This document shows positions 1 through 11,700 of a DNA stretch of 64,000 nucleotides, piece after piece (position 1 is the first letter of the stretch; every line of letters begins with the position of its first letter). A program made the translations under genes and the position numbers. The notes under the pieces are model-generated. The model was not told the DNA's origin and did no database searches. It saw only the letters and a list, made by a program, of their open reading frames with translations. This DNA comes from Tigriopus japonicus (Eukaryota > Arthropoda > Copepoda > Harpacticoida > Harpacticidae): the NCBI GenBank assembly GCA_010645155.1, contig CM021315.1, positions 12,712,231 to 12,776,230 of the forward strand, given 5' to 3'.

Positions 1-5
1 ACCCT

Positions 6-145
6 GGTGGAGTTTACTGTGGCGGAGTTCAATTTTGGCGGAGTTGATTGTTGGTGGAGTTAACCTTGGTGGAGATAAGTGCTGGGGGAGTTTACCTTGG
101 CGGAGATCACCTGGTGCAAACCTACAGGAGGAGATCACTGTTGGG
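6..145. repeat. 15-16 bp degenerate minisatellite
   Basis: About nine tandem units of 15-16 bp begin with GGYGGAG and vary after that (GGTGGAGTTTACTGT, GGCGGAGTTCAATTTT, GGTGGAGTTAACCTT and so on). The array begins at or before the window edge and decays after about 145. Overlapping short open frames here are by-products of the repeat and no gene is supported. Confidence 0.8.
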
Positions 146-1120
146 GAAAGAGACGGCCACCGGTTTGATAATCTGGCCCTTCACAATCAATGTAGTCTCA
201 AAGTTGATTTTAATCAAAATTTTAAGCTTTTCAACCTCTTCATATTACAAACATTTCACGAAAAGAAATATCAAAAAAATGTTATGGTATAAACACTCCA
301 AAAACAAATAACCCCATTTGGTAACTCATGATCAAACTTATGTAAGCATTTCTGTCACCCCTTGGAATGAAAGCTAGTTAGGCCAATGGGCATGATCAAA
401 ATAAGGATTTTTATTCTTTCCTCAATAAATCAGAACCCTAAAACAATTGCATAAGTAAATTCTTTTAGAACAGCATTGCAAAAGTTTTCCTTTTATTGAA
501 AACATTTAAAAAAAGGTGGGTTCTGCCTTAATTTCAATTCATTACTCTTAATGCTGTGTTGCTATTGAAACTTTACTCCTCGCAACATTATGAACTTTTC
601 TACGCTGGTCAAAGGATTCACTGTAATGTGAGTCTGCAGTATTCTAGAATATATTTCTATTCATTATTTGAAGAAAAACGGCTAGCGCATCTCAGTTTAA
701 TCCCAATTTGCGGCTTAAAATTATACAGGTAAAGGCTACTTTTTTTGCTTCAACCATGTACTCTTTTACTTTTCATTGCCATATTTCAAGTCAAAGCATT
801 CAGATTTTTACCTTCTTTTCTAAATGGGAGGCAATTACTTTATGGTTTTGATCACTATTTTTTTACTTTGATCAAGTTTTAAATCAAATTTTTGGCCGAA
901 AAATTCAAAATGCAGGCCCTTGTAATGAGTCATCTTTCTGCTGTTTTTTTGGTATTGTTTGTTAAAGAGTCAGCACATCAATGATAAAGGATGTTCCATG
1001 AAGGAATATTCCCACTACTTGCCACTTTTTGGTTGCATATATCGGTTTGGTGGTTGTTTGCATTGAACGACAGATCAATGCTAACTTTTTACACCAAAGA
1101 GTTGAGTTTGGAGGGTAGCA

Positions 1121-1200
1121 GTCAACCAGGATCGAACCCCATCCATCTGAACGACAAACCGACGTAGTTCACACTACACTATGCCTCACCTACCGTCTTT
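1121..1200 (-). repeat. tRNA-like head of a probable SINE
   Basis: Read on the minus strand, this stretch has an A-box-like segment (TAGTGTAGTGTGAACTACG) followed about 35 bp later by a good B box, GGTTCGATCC (complement of 1129-1138). The acceptor ends do not pair as in a working tRNA. A tRNA-derived SINE head or tRNA relic is more likely than a functional tRNA. The 3' end of the element could not be defined. Confidence 0.45.
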
Positions 1201-2429
1201 TGCTCATATTGGCTTTTTATTCATGTTTACTTCATTTATTATGAGTTTTGTATGTAGGGCGTATTTGCATCTTCAGGAACCAAATTAGCTAATATGTAAA
1301 ATGCTATGCATATTTTCATTGTTTATAATAAACCACATTGTGCGACAAAATTTGTAAATTTAAACCGAGGATAAACATTGTATAATGGGCACTTGAAATT
1401 TTGTAGATTACCAACTGATTACGTTGATCTTTATCTTTACACTTAATTGTACTCTTCAAAATGTTCCCAAGAACAATCCTCAGACTCTGCAAGGCTAATA
1501 ATCAAATTGAAAGGAAGACACGGCCAGAGTTGGGAATGAAGTCCCTGCAAAGAAGCCTTTTAATCTCAATAAGATGTCCTGGATTGAGGGAAGCTCTACC
1601 TACCTCTTCTATTCTGTGTCCACTTGAACATTCAAATGTCACTTGAATAACATTTAAAAAACAAGTTATTTCTCTTGTTTTGTTCCCACTTGCAATTCAC
1701 AATGCAACTTATAGAGGTCAACAACAATTCACTGATCTCTCCACTTAATTCACGAATCAAACAAACACATGCGCATTTTCAATATTTCTGCCTTGTTTAT
1801 CAATTACTACTAAGTTGAGGCAAGGAAGTTTTCTTTTCCCAACCAGGATTGCCATCTCTACCGTGCCACCTTTAGGCATCAATAAGGCCTGTAGCGTAAA
1901 AATATTTTCACAATCAGTCGTGGGAATCCTTTCACTTGAATGCTTAACAGAGATCAGCTTGTGGAGAGGAAACTCAATGCAATTCTGATTGCTTCCATCT
2001 AATTGTCCAAAATTCCTCTCTCTATAATTTTCATGTCTGGGATAAACCAGTAGTTCTTGGGAAGAAGTGCTCCTCCTTGTTCAGCATCAATCAAGTAGAG
2101 CTAGGTCAGTTGTACACTCTGGACGAGCTTCTTGAAGTTAACCATTCACATGCAAGATCAAGTACAAGATTGAAGCAATAGGAAATCAATTTGTTGCAAA
2201 AATACTTTTCATGTATATATTTTTGCCTTACACTAGATTTCTATAGTCAACCTGAAGTGCTCTAGTTTAACCAAGGTATCCTTGGTTTAACCAGTATTGT
2301 ACCTAGCATCGCATTCAAATACCATGTCAAATGCCTGTTCTATAAGCACACTGATTGTTACTTAAAAGTGGCTGCATGATTATTCAGTATGGGTTCGTCA
2401 GAACATGAAATACACGGGGGTTTCACTTA

Positions 2430-2780
2430 CCGGAACGGAAAACTGCGTCTTTTTCGTGGGTTCTTTCTACTCGGGCCTGAGAAAGAGTTGAATCGTAGAG
2501 CAAGTAAATTTCGGGCAACTCTAAACCACCAAGTCAACCAGATTTCTTGCCTCTTGAGCTGTTGCCACCTAGGTCAGATGGGCAAGTGCCAGAGGCGTCG
2601 GTGGAGTGAGGAAGAGGAGCAGGCCACTCCTACACCTCCACCTCTGACATCTGCACCACCCTCCCTTGGTGGCAACAACTCAATCGGAAGAGAATCTGGT
2701 TGAATAAGTGGTTCCGAGTTACCCTCAACCAACTTTCTCTCCTCCTCTCCTCTTACTCAGGCCCTGGTAGAATGTAACCC
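2430..2780 (+). repeat. Dispersed repeat, copy A
   Basis: This segment matches the reverse complement of about 42908-43250. Shared blocks include GCCTGAGAAAG, a CTCTTGAGCTGTT block, a GGCAAGTGCCAGAGG block, the GGAGCAGGC block, CCTACACCTCCACCTCTG, and the CTCAACCAAC...CCTGGTAGAATG end. The 104-codon open frame at 2389-2703 falls in this repeat and resembles no known protein. Repeat class is unknown; no terminal inverted repeats or target duplication were found. Confidence 0.7.
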
Positions 2781-3335
2781 GGGTAAAAGAAGTAGCTATT
2801 CTCTCGCCGACGGAGCGGGCCAATGCGACATCTAGTCATTATATGATCTGTGCGAATGACAAGCTCAATAGTAGCCATTTCCTTAGCTTGTTACCCATTC
2901 AATGTATATGTTGTCTAATATATGCTAAAAAGTGTTCAAGTTACTTCCTTGCAACTCCAGTTTCTTCATTTTAAACTTCCATTCTATTTTTCTCCGGCCG
3001 TGTCGATGGTGTAATGAAAAAGCTAACTTGCTCGTTCAAGATAAAGGCTAGCATTTCGGGCAAAAACTCAATTCAGGGCACGAATATAAGGCAACGGTCT
3101 GCCTACAACCAATCGAGTTTCTCTAGATCTTAGATCTTGCGTGTGTCCACTTGTTTTTATCAAATTCGCTTACTAAATTTCCAAACTCTCGCAACTTTGT
3201 ATGTATTATTGAAACTCGCCTTTTAATGAAAACGTCCCACTGTATTGATAAAACTGTGACAAAAGCATGGAGTAGCATTATTTGCTTTTATTTTGGGAAC
3301 AAAAATCTTAGAAAAAGCGATGAAATAGGAATAAG

Positions 3336-3512
3336 GAAGCCGGAGTGGCCGCGCGTACTAATGCGTTCTTATAAGAGCCGAGTGTAAGTGCTTCCCCAGA
3401 CGGTATAGGTTCGAATCCTGTTGGGGATCGGATTCAAGCTGTCGGGAGAAATCCTTCAATTTACAGGGAATCGCATTCCTTGTAGCGGTAATAGAAAATC
3501 CGCAAAAAAAAA
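3336..3512 (+). mobile_element. tRNA-derived SINE with a LINE-like 3' tail
   Basis: The head resembles a class II tRNA with a long variable arm (GCCGGAGTGGCCGCGCG...), with an exact B box GGTTCGAATCC at 3408-3418. After a short body, the tail (about 3459-3505) contains GGGAATCGCATTCC, able to form a small hairpin, then GTAGCGGTAATAGAAAATCC and an A-run. That tail matches the 3' ends of LINE fragments at 57454-57500 (about 42 of 46 bases) and, less well, 39590-39640. This is the classic arrangement of a SINE that uses a partner LINE's reverse transcriptase. The target duplication is unclear. Confidence 0.8.
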
Positions 3513-4645
3513 TAGTGTCTAACACGGCTTTCCAGATAGTAAACCTTCCGTTGCAAAATTCTTTTCTCGCCCAGTCACATGTGGCGCCGTCTATGAATGA
3601 CTTTAAACGACTTGAGCAGACGTCTGCATTACGAACATGCCATTGAATAGTGATGTGACTTGGGCAAGTAATGAGTCATCACAAACACCCAAGAACAAGT
3701 TGTTGACAAGCATTACTTGGGCAATACACCAATACACTTCCCAAGCTCAAGGAACATCGGAAGATGCAGTTGCCGGCAGTTGCTCTCTCAAAGTTGCATT
3801 TTCGATGATCTTTTGACCTTAATAATTTAGCAATAAATAGTGGAAGTGATACAAAAAAAATATTTCAATTTGGATACCATTTGCAAAACCATGTTTTTTT
3901 TGTTTCGGTTCTAGGCCACACATGAATGCACTTTTGAGGCTAATCAAGACCGAGATTTAGAAGTCACACTTCCAGAACAATCTCGTTTACTCAGAGTTGC
4001 CGGCATGAAAAAGTAAAATGCCAAATCTTTTTTTAGTATTCTCGAAATATTTTGCATTTCCCCATGTGAGAGAATTGAAGTGTGTAATTTTCTTAAAAAT
4101 ACATCCTTTCAAAGGTATGGGCCCTATTTAGCTGAATCAGCCTGGTTTAGTGAAATTCGGATGGCAAGTTTATTCTTCGTTCATAGCAAATTTGGCAAAC
4201 CTGTTAGCTGGGAAAAGTACTTGTACAAGCACCCAAGCTATGCCAAGCTTCAGCAAGCCCAAGCATTGTGCCAGTACAGCTTGCCCAATCTCTTGTTTGC
4301 CCCCCATCACTACCATTGAAGGAATAAATTTGCTCCTCACCAATGATGCAAAATTCTGCAAATTACTTAATTGTAATGCTTAGAGCCAAAATTTAAGTTT
4401 TTATTGCATGTTACTCTGTAGTGACTGAGATATAGGATTTTTTGAACAAAAGTTCTCAAACCTAAAGCACAGACATTGATTTCGATTCATTCTAAAGATT
4501 AATTCTGAAGAGAGAGAGTGTTTCAAAGTTTCAAAACGTAGGTCGTTCTACAAAATTTGGTCACCTTGTTTTCAGCATGGAGAAACAAAACAAACGCGTT
4601 TGTCAAAAAACAAAACAAGACTGGTGCAGTTATCGTGGTTGAGGC

Positions 4646-7600
4646 ATGTTTTCCAGTTCGACCACTCGAAATGACCCTCGTCGTTTTACGGGTCCGGATG
4701 GAGCCTTCAGTTATCACGACTTGCAAACTTCTTCTTTGACCACTCAAACTCAGCATGAAGCTCACCGGAAATCACCCACGGATATCCGACCCTTGTGTAA
4801 GAATCTTCAACGTACCCCACGTATTAGTAATGGGATTCAAGGGTTTGAATCAATCCTTCCACGATAGGTTACAAACTGCTTCACCGATTCATTTATATTG
4901 ATGTTGTATTTCCTTCTGACACCACTGTCCATTTTTTGAAGATTCTGGGTCATTGGACACGATCGATATTTCACGTAAAGATGCCTGGGCTGGAATTGGG
5001 TCAATCATAAGCAAAATTTATTTTTAGGGTGATTGAGTTAAAAGCAATTAAGCAAGCCTTGTGTTATATCAAAAAAGAGGACTTGACATTAATCCAAACA
5101 ATAATTTAAAGATGTCGATTTGTTCAGCGGATTCCAAAGAATCAAATCAATATTCCAAAATGTTGCTCATGCAGAGAGATGAAATAGTTTTTAATGTTTA
5201 TTTCTGGTAAAATATGATTTTTTATGTCTCATTTTCTAGAAAATAAACTGAGCATATTATTAACCAGGTGTAAGCAAAAGTATCAAGAGGAAAGATATGA
5301 ATCGCTTCCAAGGACCTGGAATCATTGAATGGATGGTAGATGGAAACTTGGATTGGCCTAAATTGGCTGGGCAAGTCAGTACAGCCAACGGCCCTGTTCT
5401 ACCGCTAGCGTTATGACTTAAAATGCTCACTTGAAACAACTTTAATATATCCCTATTGGACACACTTTCAGACTTGGTGCTATCCAGAGGCTGGTTTTCT
5501 AAGTACATGAAGTCCGATCTTGAGATCGATCTTTGCGTCTAAAAAACTGGCCTCTGGCTTTGAATAAAGAGTTGATCTTTAAAATCATTTGCAATTTGTG
5601 TGTCCCTGCCTTAAATGGTATCAGATGATCATTTTTATGTATTTTGTAGGGAGCAGGGATGGCATGTTAATAAAAACCACTTTCTGTCACCTAGCAGAAA
5701 ATGGCAGAAATTCGTGCGAAAAAATTGGTAAAAATGGCAGAAAGGGACAAAAATGGCGGAAAGTGGAAAAAATGGCAGAAAGTGGGAAAAAATGGCGGAA
5801 AGTGGGAAAAAATGGCGGAAAGTGGGAAAAAATGGCAGAAAGTGGGAAAAATGGCAGAAAGTGGCAAAAAATGGCGGCAAGTGGGGAAAAATGGCAGAAA
5901 GTGGCAAAAAAGGGCGGAAAGTGGGAAAATTGGCGGAAAGTGGGAAAATTGGCGGAAAGTGGCAAAAAATGGCAGAAAGTGGCAAAAAATGGCAGATAGT
6001 GGCAAAAAATGGCAGATAGTGGCAATAAAGGGCAGAAAGTGGTAAAAAATGGCAGATAGTGGCAAAAAATGGCAATCACTTGTAGGGAGGGCAGCAAAAT
6101 CAAAACAACAGTTTTAGAAGAGACAAGACCCTCTTTATAGAGAATGAGAACTAAATATATCGGTGGAACAATTTCCTACGCTGCAGAGTACATCAATGAT
6201 CCTTGGTATTTTTGCACTCACTCAAGCAACAACTTTTTAGCTGATGTCCCGCCAAAAGCTGAGTATTTTGCGTCTAAAAATATCTGTGAGAATAGTACAT
6301 CCAACCGGATCCAACCAACTCAAAAGTTCCCTAAAAATCATGCCTTTTTTCATTTTCAGTTCTGAAGGCGGGGTTGTTGTCCAACGCTCAAGGCTCGGCC
6401 TACGTGGAACAAGGCCAAACTAAAGTGGTGTGCTCGGTGTTCGGTCCAAGGGAGATTCCGCGCCGCTCAGAGTTCTCGCTGAAGGGCGTGCTCTCCGTTC
6501 AGTTTTGCTCCGCCCCATTTGCTCATCCGCGTCATCGTGTCCGGTCTCTCTTTGACGGCGGACAATCTACCGAAAAAGAACTTAGTCTCGTACTCGAAAA
6601 CGCCCTCCAAGCAGCCGTATGTTTGGTAAGCAGATTTCATTGCCCTTACGGGTAGAATCTCTAGATAAAACTAACGAAAACAACTTTTATTGGAGCTAAC
6701 TATCTTCTGATCAGGGAGACGACTCATCTGCAGCACGAGATAAATCTAAAGTACCCCTCTTGATGACAACATATTGTGGTGGCTCAGACCTAGCACACGT
6801 ACTCATCACTCTGAGCTGGAGGTTCACACCTTGGGGAGGGTTTTAGTTCAAACGTGTTTCAGTAAGCATGGGTTGTTTTTCTATATTTTTAGGTATGTTT
6901 AGGTCAGGTTGGGCCAAGGACATCTACAAAGATTATAACGTACTCCATAGTTAGGCTTAGTTAGGTTAGGTTTAGTTCAAGTTTAGTTCAAGTTTAGTTC
7001 AAGTTTAGTTCAGATAATCTACGCTCTTCCTGGCAATATTTTGTCCCTATCTATGACGGTATGACTCATCTCCCAGATCGGAAGACATTCAGGGGCCATA
7101 TACGAAAAAGAAAGATGTTTGGCCAAATTTTGGACTTATTTAAAACTTCTCTTTTTCCATTTTTTCAACGTCTTTTTCAACCTCTACTAATGAGCAATTG
7201 CGAATGTGGTTCAAAACTGATTTTTCTTCCAATTGCAGCATTTGTATCCCAAATCCCAGATTGATGTGTATGTACGCGTGTTAGAGGACGATGGTTCGGT
7301 TCTGGGTGCAGCCATTACAGCCGCCGGTTTAGCCCTGGCCAATGCGGCCATCCAGATGTTTGATTTAGTTGTTGGTGCATCCTTGGTAAGCATTAATCCA
7401 ACCTTTAGTTGTGTCACTTGACTGTTGATAGGCTCATTTCATTTTTATTTCATTTTTAGTGCCGGAAAAATGATCACATTCTGGTTGATCCCACCTTAGA
7501 TGAGGAATTAAATGTGAGTGAGGAACCGAGCGTGGATTCGGATGTTCGAGCCTCGCTCTTAACCATTGGTTATCAGCCTTCGTTAGACCAATTAGTGGCT

Positions 7601-7747
7601 TATCAACACGAAGGGATCAATACCGTGGACCAGATCGACCAAGATATCGAGTTGCTGACAAAAAGATGCAAGGGTTTCTTGCCTAATGTTCAGAATTGCC
7701 TATTAGAGTCCCTTAAAAACAAGACAAAATCACACCGACATGAATAA
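4646..7747 (+). CDS. EXOSC6: Exosome complex component MTR3 (EXOSC6), 4 exons
   Basis: Exons are 4646-4796, 6360-6625, 7239-7385 and 7460-7747 (852 nt, 283 residues; human EXOSC6 is 272). All introns are GT..AG and the phases agree. Exon 1 ends in DIRPL plus one base; exon 2 completes F and continues [20 protein letters not shown], typical of MTR3 and of the RNase PH fold. Later hallmarks are [39 protein letters not shown] and HILVDPT. MTR3 is a catalytically inactive RNase PH-like subunit of the six-member ring of the RNA exosome, which guides RNA to the nucleases DIS3 and EXOSC10 in nucleus and cytoplasm. Intron 1 (4797-6359) contains a foldback repeat and a 20-bp minisatellite. The ATG at 4646 is the first in exon 1 that gives a normal N-terminus; in-frame upstream sequence was not fully excluded. 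RRP41 (EXOSC4) is the nearest alternative, but the C-terminal half fits MTR3 better. Confidence 0.93.
5484..5557. mobile_element. Short foldback element (CCAGAGGC ends), intronic
   Basis: A 74-bp segment begins CCAGAGGCTGGTTTTCT and ends AAAAAACTGGCCTCTGG, an imperfect inverted repeat. It includes GATCTTGAGATCGATCTTTGC, which recurs in the longer relative at 44573-44701. It looks like an internally deleted MITE in EXOSC6 intron 1. No clear target duplication was seen. Confidence 0.6.
5735..6073. repeat. 20-bp minisatellite in EXOSC6 intron 1
   Basis: About 16-17 tandem copies of a unit close to AATGGCGGAAAGTGGGAAAA run through this stretch. Copies differ mainly by GGC(A/G)GA, GTGG(G/C)AAA and A-run length. 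Because the unit contains no stop codon in several frames, open frames of 88-146 codons appear on both strands. These encode only K/G/W/M-rich or F/C/H/L/P-rich repeats and are not genes. Confidence 0.92.
6952..7013. repeat. TTAGG-like run and 11-bp tandem repeat
   Basis: A short degenerate stretch GTTAGGCTTAGTTAGGTTAGG is followed by four copies of an 11-bp unit, GTTTAGTTCAA. It lies in intron 2 of EXOSC6. The first part resembles the arthropod telomere unit TTAGG but is too short and irregular to call a telomeric insertion. Confidence 0.55.
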
Positions 7748-7748
7748 A
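7743..7748 (+). terminator. Possible polyadenylation signal overlapping EXOSC6 stop
   Basis: AATAAA overlaps the TAA stop codon (7745-7747) of EXOSC6. If used, the 3' UTR would be only some 10-30 nt. Other AT-rich sequence follows, so the true site is not certain. Confidence 0.35.
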
Positions 7749-8790
7749 AAATGTTAAATGTTCCAATATCTTGAGGGTTGAAAAGTAAGAAAAATTGATT
7801 TTTGTTTTCTAAGACACTATAACTTTAAAACGTTTATAACGTTCCCAAACACTTTCAAATATTAATATCAAGATAAGTGCTGTATTTTTCAGCATTTCCA
7901 AAGCTCTTGTGGTGAACGTATTGTTCACCGACCTTGTGAGTCAAGAGATGGAAATAGACTGAGTTTATTATGGCGCAATCAGATAACCGGATCTGTGGGC
8001 AGCGTCGCCACACTCTCTTAGATCCACGAGAGAATCTTGAGTTTAGCAAGATTGAAGATTCTTCTCGTGTACAAAGGTTAGGGTTTTTTTAACTTTGGAA
8101 ACCCTCAAGTGCATTCCCGGCACCACAACAAATCAAGGAATTCTCCAATACTCTTTGCTGAACAACGAGCATGCTTAGTTTGTCATCACAGATTCCCTGA
8201 AAAAGAGATTAATCCGGAATATGAGTAGAAATAACAGCGAGATCATGTTTAAACGAATCTATTGGGAGTTTTGTCATGGAATAAAAAGTGTCATAAAGGA
8301 TATAAAACTTTACGTGGTTAGGCTCTGAACATACATCAAGTCCAATAACAGATCCACAACTGGATAACACTTCCAAATACATATGGTTAATCATGAATAA
8401 TTCATGGTTACTCGTAACAGGTAATGTTTAGAACAACATTGAACAGATCTAATGAGGCCAGCGAAATTGCCAAGTAAGCGTGTTAAGATTTCTAGATTGT
8501 TGATAAAACGGAAAAAAGTTAATTTGAGATCCTGGTTAAAGTGTTGACCTTTTCTGCAAGCCTGTCTGAAGGGAAAGATATTTGTTCTTTGCATTGATTT
8601 ATTGCTTATCGCCATGTCGTTTGTATTGAGAAGCAACTGAACGATGCTCAAGTCATGAACTTACTCATCCTCATGGATTGTTTGCATTATATTGCTCCTG
8701 GCTCATTGAGAGTTTTGATTCTACCAAGAATTAATTACAAGTATTATCAGCAACAAAATGTAAAAAAGAGCATTGGAGCTGATTCCATTG
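7748..8790. other. Convergent intergenic region EXOSC6 / EXT1
   Basis: This ~1 kb holds the 3' UTRs of the plus-strand EXOSC6 and minus-strand EXT1. No coding sequence or known repeat was recognised. Confidence 0.5.
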
Positions 8791-11700
8791 TCAGTTGAAT
8801 TCCATTTGGCGGTACTTTTTCCTCGTGTTGGCCACTTGATCTTTGAATAGAACGGGATCCAAGCGAAGCTTCGACTTCTTCAGAGGCATGTATCCAAAAA
8901 GGCTGGCAAAAGTGTTCATGCAGTTCTGACGTTCGTGGAAGAATTCCGGATTGGTCCCCGATGGCCTGGAATTAATCAAACCATATCGTTTACATTCAAG
9001 TTAAAATTACTTTATATTTAACTGCCCATTTGAAGTAGTGACATACATGTAAGTTGTGAATAGAACTATACTTTGAATGTTTGGAGAAAATCCTCCTGGT
9101 TTGGAAGGAAAACTTTGATCCTGGCTAGAGGGATGAAAATCGAAGTTGCGAGTTTGAAGTTGAGTGAGTCAGCATTGCACTTTGTGATTGGATTAGGAAT
9201 TCGTTTTAACATGGAACAGGGGATTCGTTTCGACCTTCTACTCCTGCCCTTTAGAATGTAGTCTCTTCACAAACTTGTTTGAAAGAGGGCTGGATCCCTT
9301 ACTTGACTGAATTGCAAATCGGCAATTGTTTTTCTAATATTGGAAGGTGATGCCAAAGCAAAGCAAGTTATTGATGAGCTTTTTACAGCTATGCGCGGTG
9401 AGACTCGCAACGCAATTTTTAAGATATCTGCATCAAAATATCTGCATTTTGCCCCCTGCTTTGATTCCGAAATTTCATTTACTGTGACCCTACTGAAAAT
9501 GTTAGGTGCCAATATTCAAGAGGTGACAAGTACTCCAATTGTAATGTGACCTCTTTTGAGGTCAAAATCATGTGCAATTTGTATGTTTCAACGAGTTTTT
9601 CAGCGAATTTAGAATAATGGGTGGCTGTGACTGTCATCTGCTTCGATATCTATCTACAACACATCTAAAATCATTGAACGAAACACTTATTCAAGTTGAT
9701 AAGATCATCCATTCTCTCACTACGAAAAAGGGCAGGAAAAAGTAACGAGATATTTTGGAAATTGTTTAAAAAAACTAATCTTTAACACCTGGTCCATAAT
9801 ATACATACTTTTCTGAAGTCCTAAAAATTTATTAATTAGGACTAATAAATCCTAGTTTAGCTTGTACTAGGTGGAGTGAAAAGTAACCTCCTTGACCACC
9901 AAGATGGATTGCTATTGCAAAAAGCTTACAGTGCCTTGTAGTCCGTTCATATTTAGGCATATATTTCAAATAGCATTTTTTGATCCATAGAAACGCAACT
10001 TCAAAATCCCCAAATCTGGTTTTCAAGCCAAAAAAAAAATTGCCTATCCAACTTGCTGGCGAATATTACAAATTTGAACTTTTAAATACTGTTATTTTCT
10101 ACATCCTTTTCCACCGCAAAAACCAAAAAAAGGGGTTTTATTGGAAGAAAATAAAAAGGAAAACAAAAATGTTGTGTCACAAAAGTTCTCGGCCTAAACA
10201 GGAATGATGTTCTATAATTAAGAACGAAAATTATTACATGAGTAAGAATTTTTGACGATTGAAAGCCCAAAAATAGACCAAATCAGAATTGGGTCAGATT
10301 GGGAAACATTCGTCTTTAGCTATGAAGACTGAGTGTCATCAGAAAAGTTTTCCGAGTTGATTAGCCATTCAAAGTAATCCCAAGATAATGATGCGGTCTG
10401 ATAGGGTCTCATTATTTTCTAGATTTCTCCCCTAAAGCTCAATTTCCTTGGTTCCTCATGATGGAATGAGCAAATTGAATGGCCCTCTTCTTTTCAAGAG
10501 TTCCTACCTTCAATTTGGTCCCTAGGTTCACAAGGATTAGAACCATTTGTAGAGGACCAACAATCTAAGGGCACAACCAATCGAATGAAAGAAAGCACAG
10601 GAAAAGCCTGCAATTTTCCAGATGTCGAGCAAGTCTGACTGAACTTGCCAAAGCCGTCGTTGGGGGCCAATCGACCTTTAATAGAGAAATCAACGAGAAA
10701 GAGAAAACCAATTGCCCTCTACATCTGGATTACCTTCCTCAAGGCAACCTGATGTGGTACGTAATCAAAAGAGAGACTTTTTCCCCCAGCAACCTTTCCT
10801 TTACAACTCGTGAACCAATAACCAAGGACCCACTCAAATAATACAACGAACAAAGAAATAACTCAAAAGAGAGATGATGGGAAGTTTCTAGTTCCATCTC
10901 ATTTGACATTGATATCTAGGCGTCAAAAAAGGAACCTAATCCGAAAGTTTCTGTTTCTAGTTTCAGTCTGCGCTGCTTGGTCAACCTGAAGCAGCCGCTT
11001 TTCCTGCATGAATGGGCCGAATTGGCCGTAAGGGCTTCAGCAGGCCACTTCTATGGAAAAAAAACAATTTCCGCGCCAAAAACTTGAGGAGCAAAACCAG
11101 CCACCGGAAGGTGAACGGAGGAGGGGAACTTCTCGGTCGATCCCGAAAACAAAAACTTAATTTCCAAGAAGTGAACCAGTTTTTGTGAGTGAAGGTGAGG
11201 TGAAGATAATTTGTTTTCTCTCTCGCGTCGTGGATTGAGTGAGAGCGACCGTAAACGATACATTCAAACTTCACTTTGCCTTTCTACCAGTTTTTCCAAA
11301 AGGCTCTTCTTGCCTCTTCTTTTTCTAAACGGGTGATAAATCTTGATACAGGGGCCAAAATATTAGCTTATGGCAAGAGAAAGCCTTTCTTTGGCTTTCC
11401 ACCTCAAAACTGGCCATTGTGTGCATCTTTTGACATCTTGGCCATCAAGTCCTTAGGGGATTTCAAACCATGGAAGGATGCGATCTTTCTAACTTGTCAT
11501 GGCAAGAATCCTATCCAAAGCGAATGCGTACGGCACCCACCTTACTTATTTTCAAAATCGGCAATGCCAACGAAGTCGTCTCACCTGTTCACGGGATTAT
11601 TTATCACAGCCTTGATTTGACCTCTGTGGCTCAGTTTGATTGGGGATCGTTTGGTAACATGACTGACCAAGAAATTCATGAGGATGTCTTCGCAAATCCC

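Larger units (their letters stand above)
146..4645. other. Gene-free region upstream of EXOSC6
   Basis: No coding region was recognised in these 4.5 kb of AT-rich DNA. They hold a tRNA-like SINE head near 1121-1200, a dispersed repeat at 2430-2780 and a tRNA-derived SINE at 3336-3512, listed separately. The EXOSC6 promoter should lie near the right end, but no core promoter motif could be defended. Confidence 0.5.

Noticed and set aside
2389..2703. 104-codon plus-strand frame
   Set aside because: Lies in a dispersed repeat whose other copy (42908-43250) does not preserve the frame.
5589..6103. Overlapping open frames of 88-146 codons on both strands
   Set aside because: They run through the 20-bp minisatellite and encode only its translation; they sit inside an EXOSC6 intron.
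6952..6975. Interstitial telomere (TTAGG) tract
   Set aside because: Only about three to four irregular units, easily due to chance next to a different 11-bp repeat.
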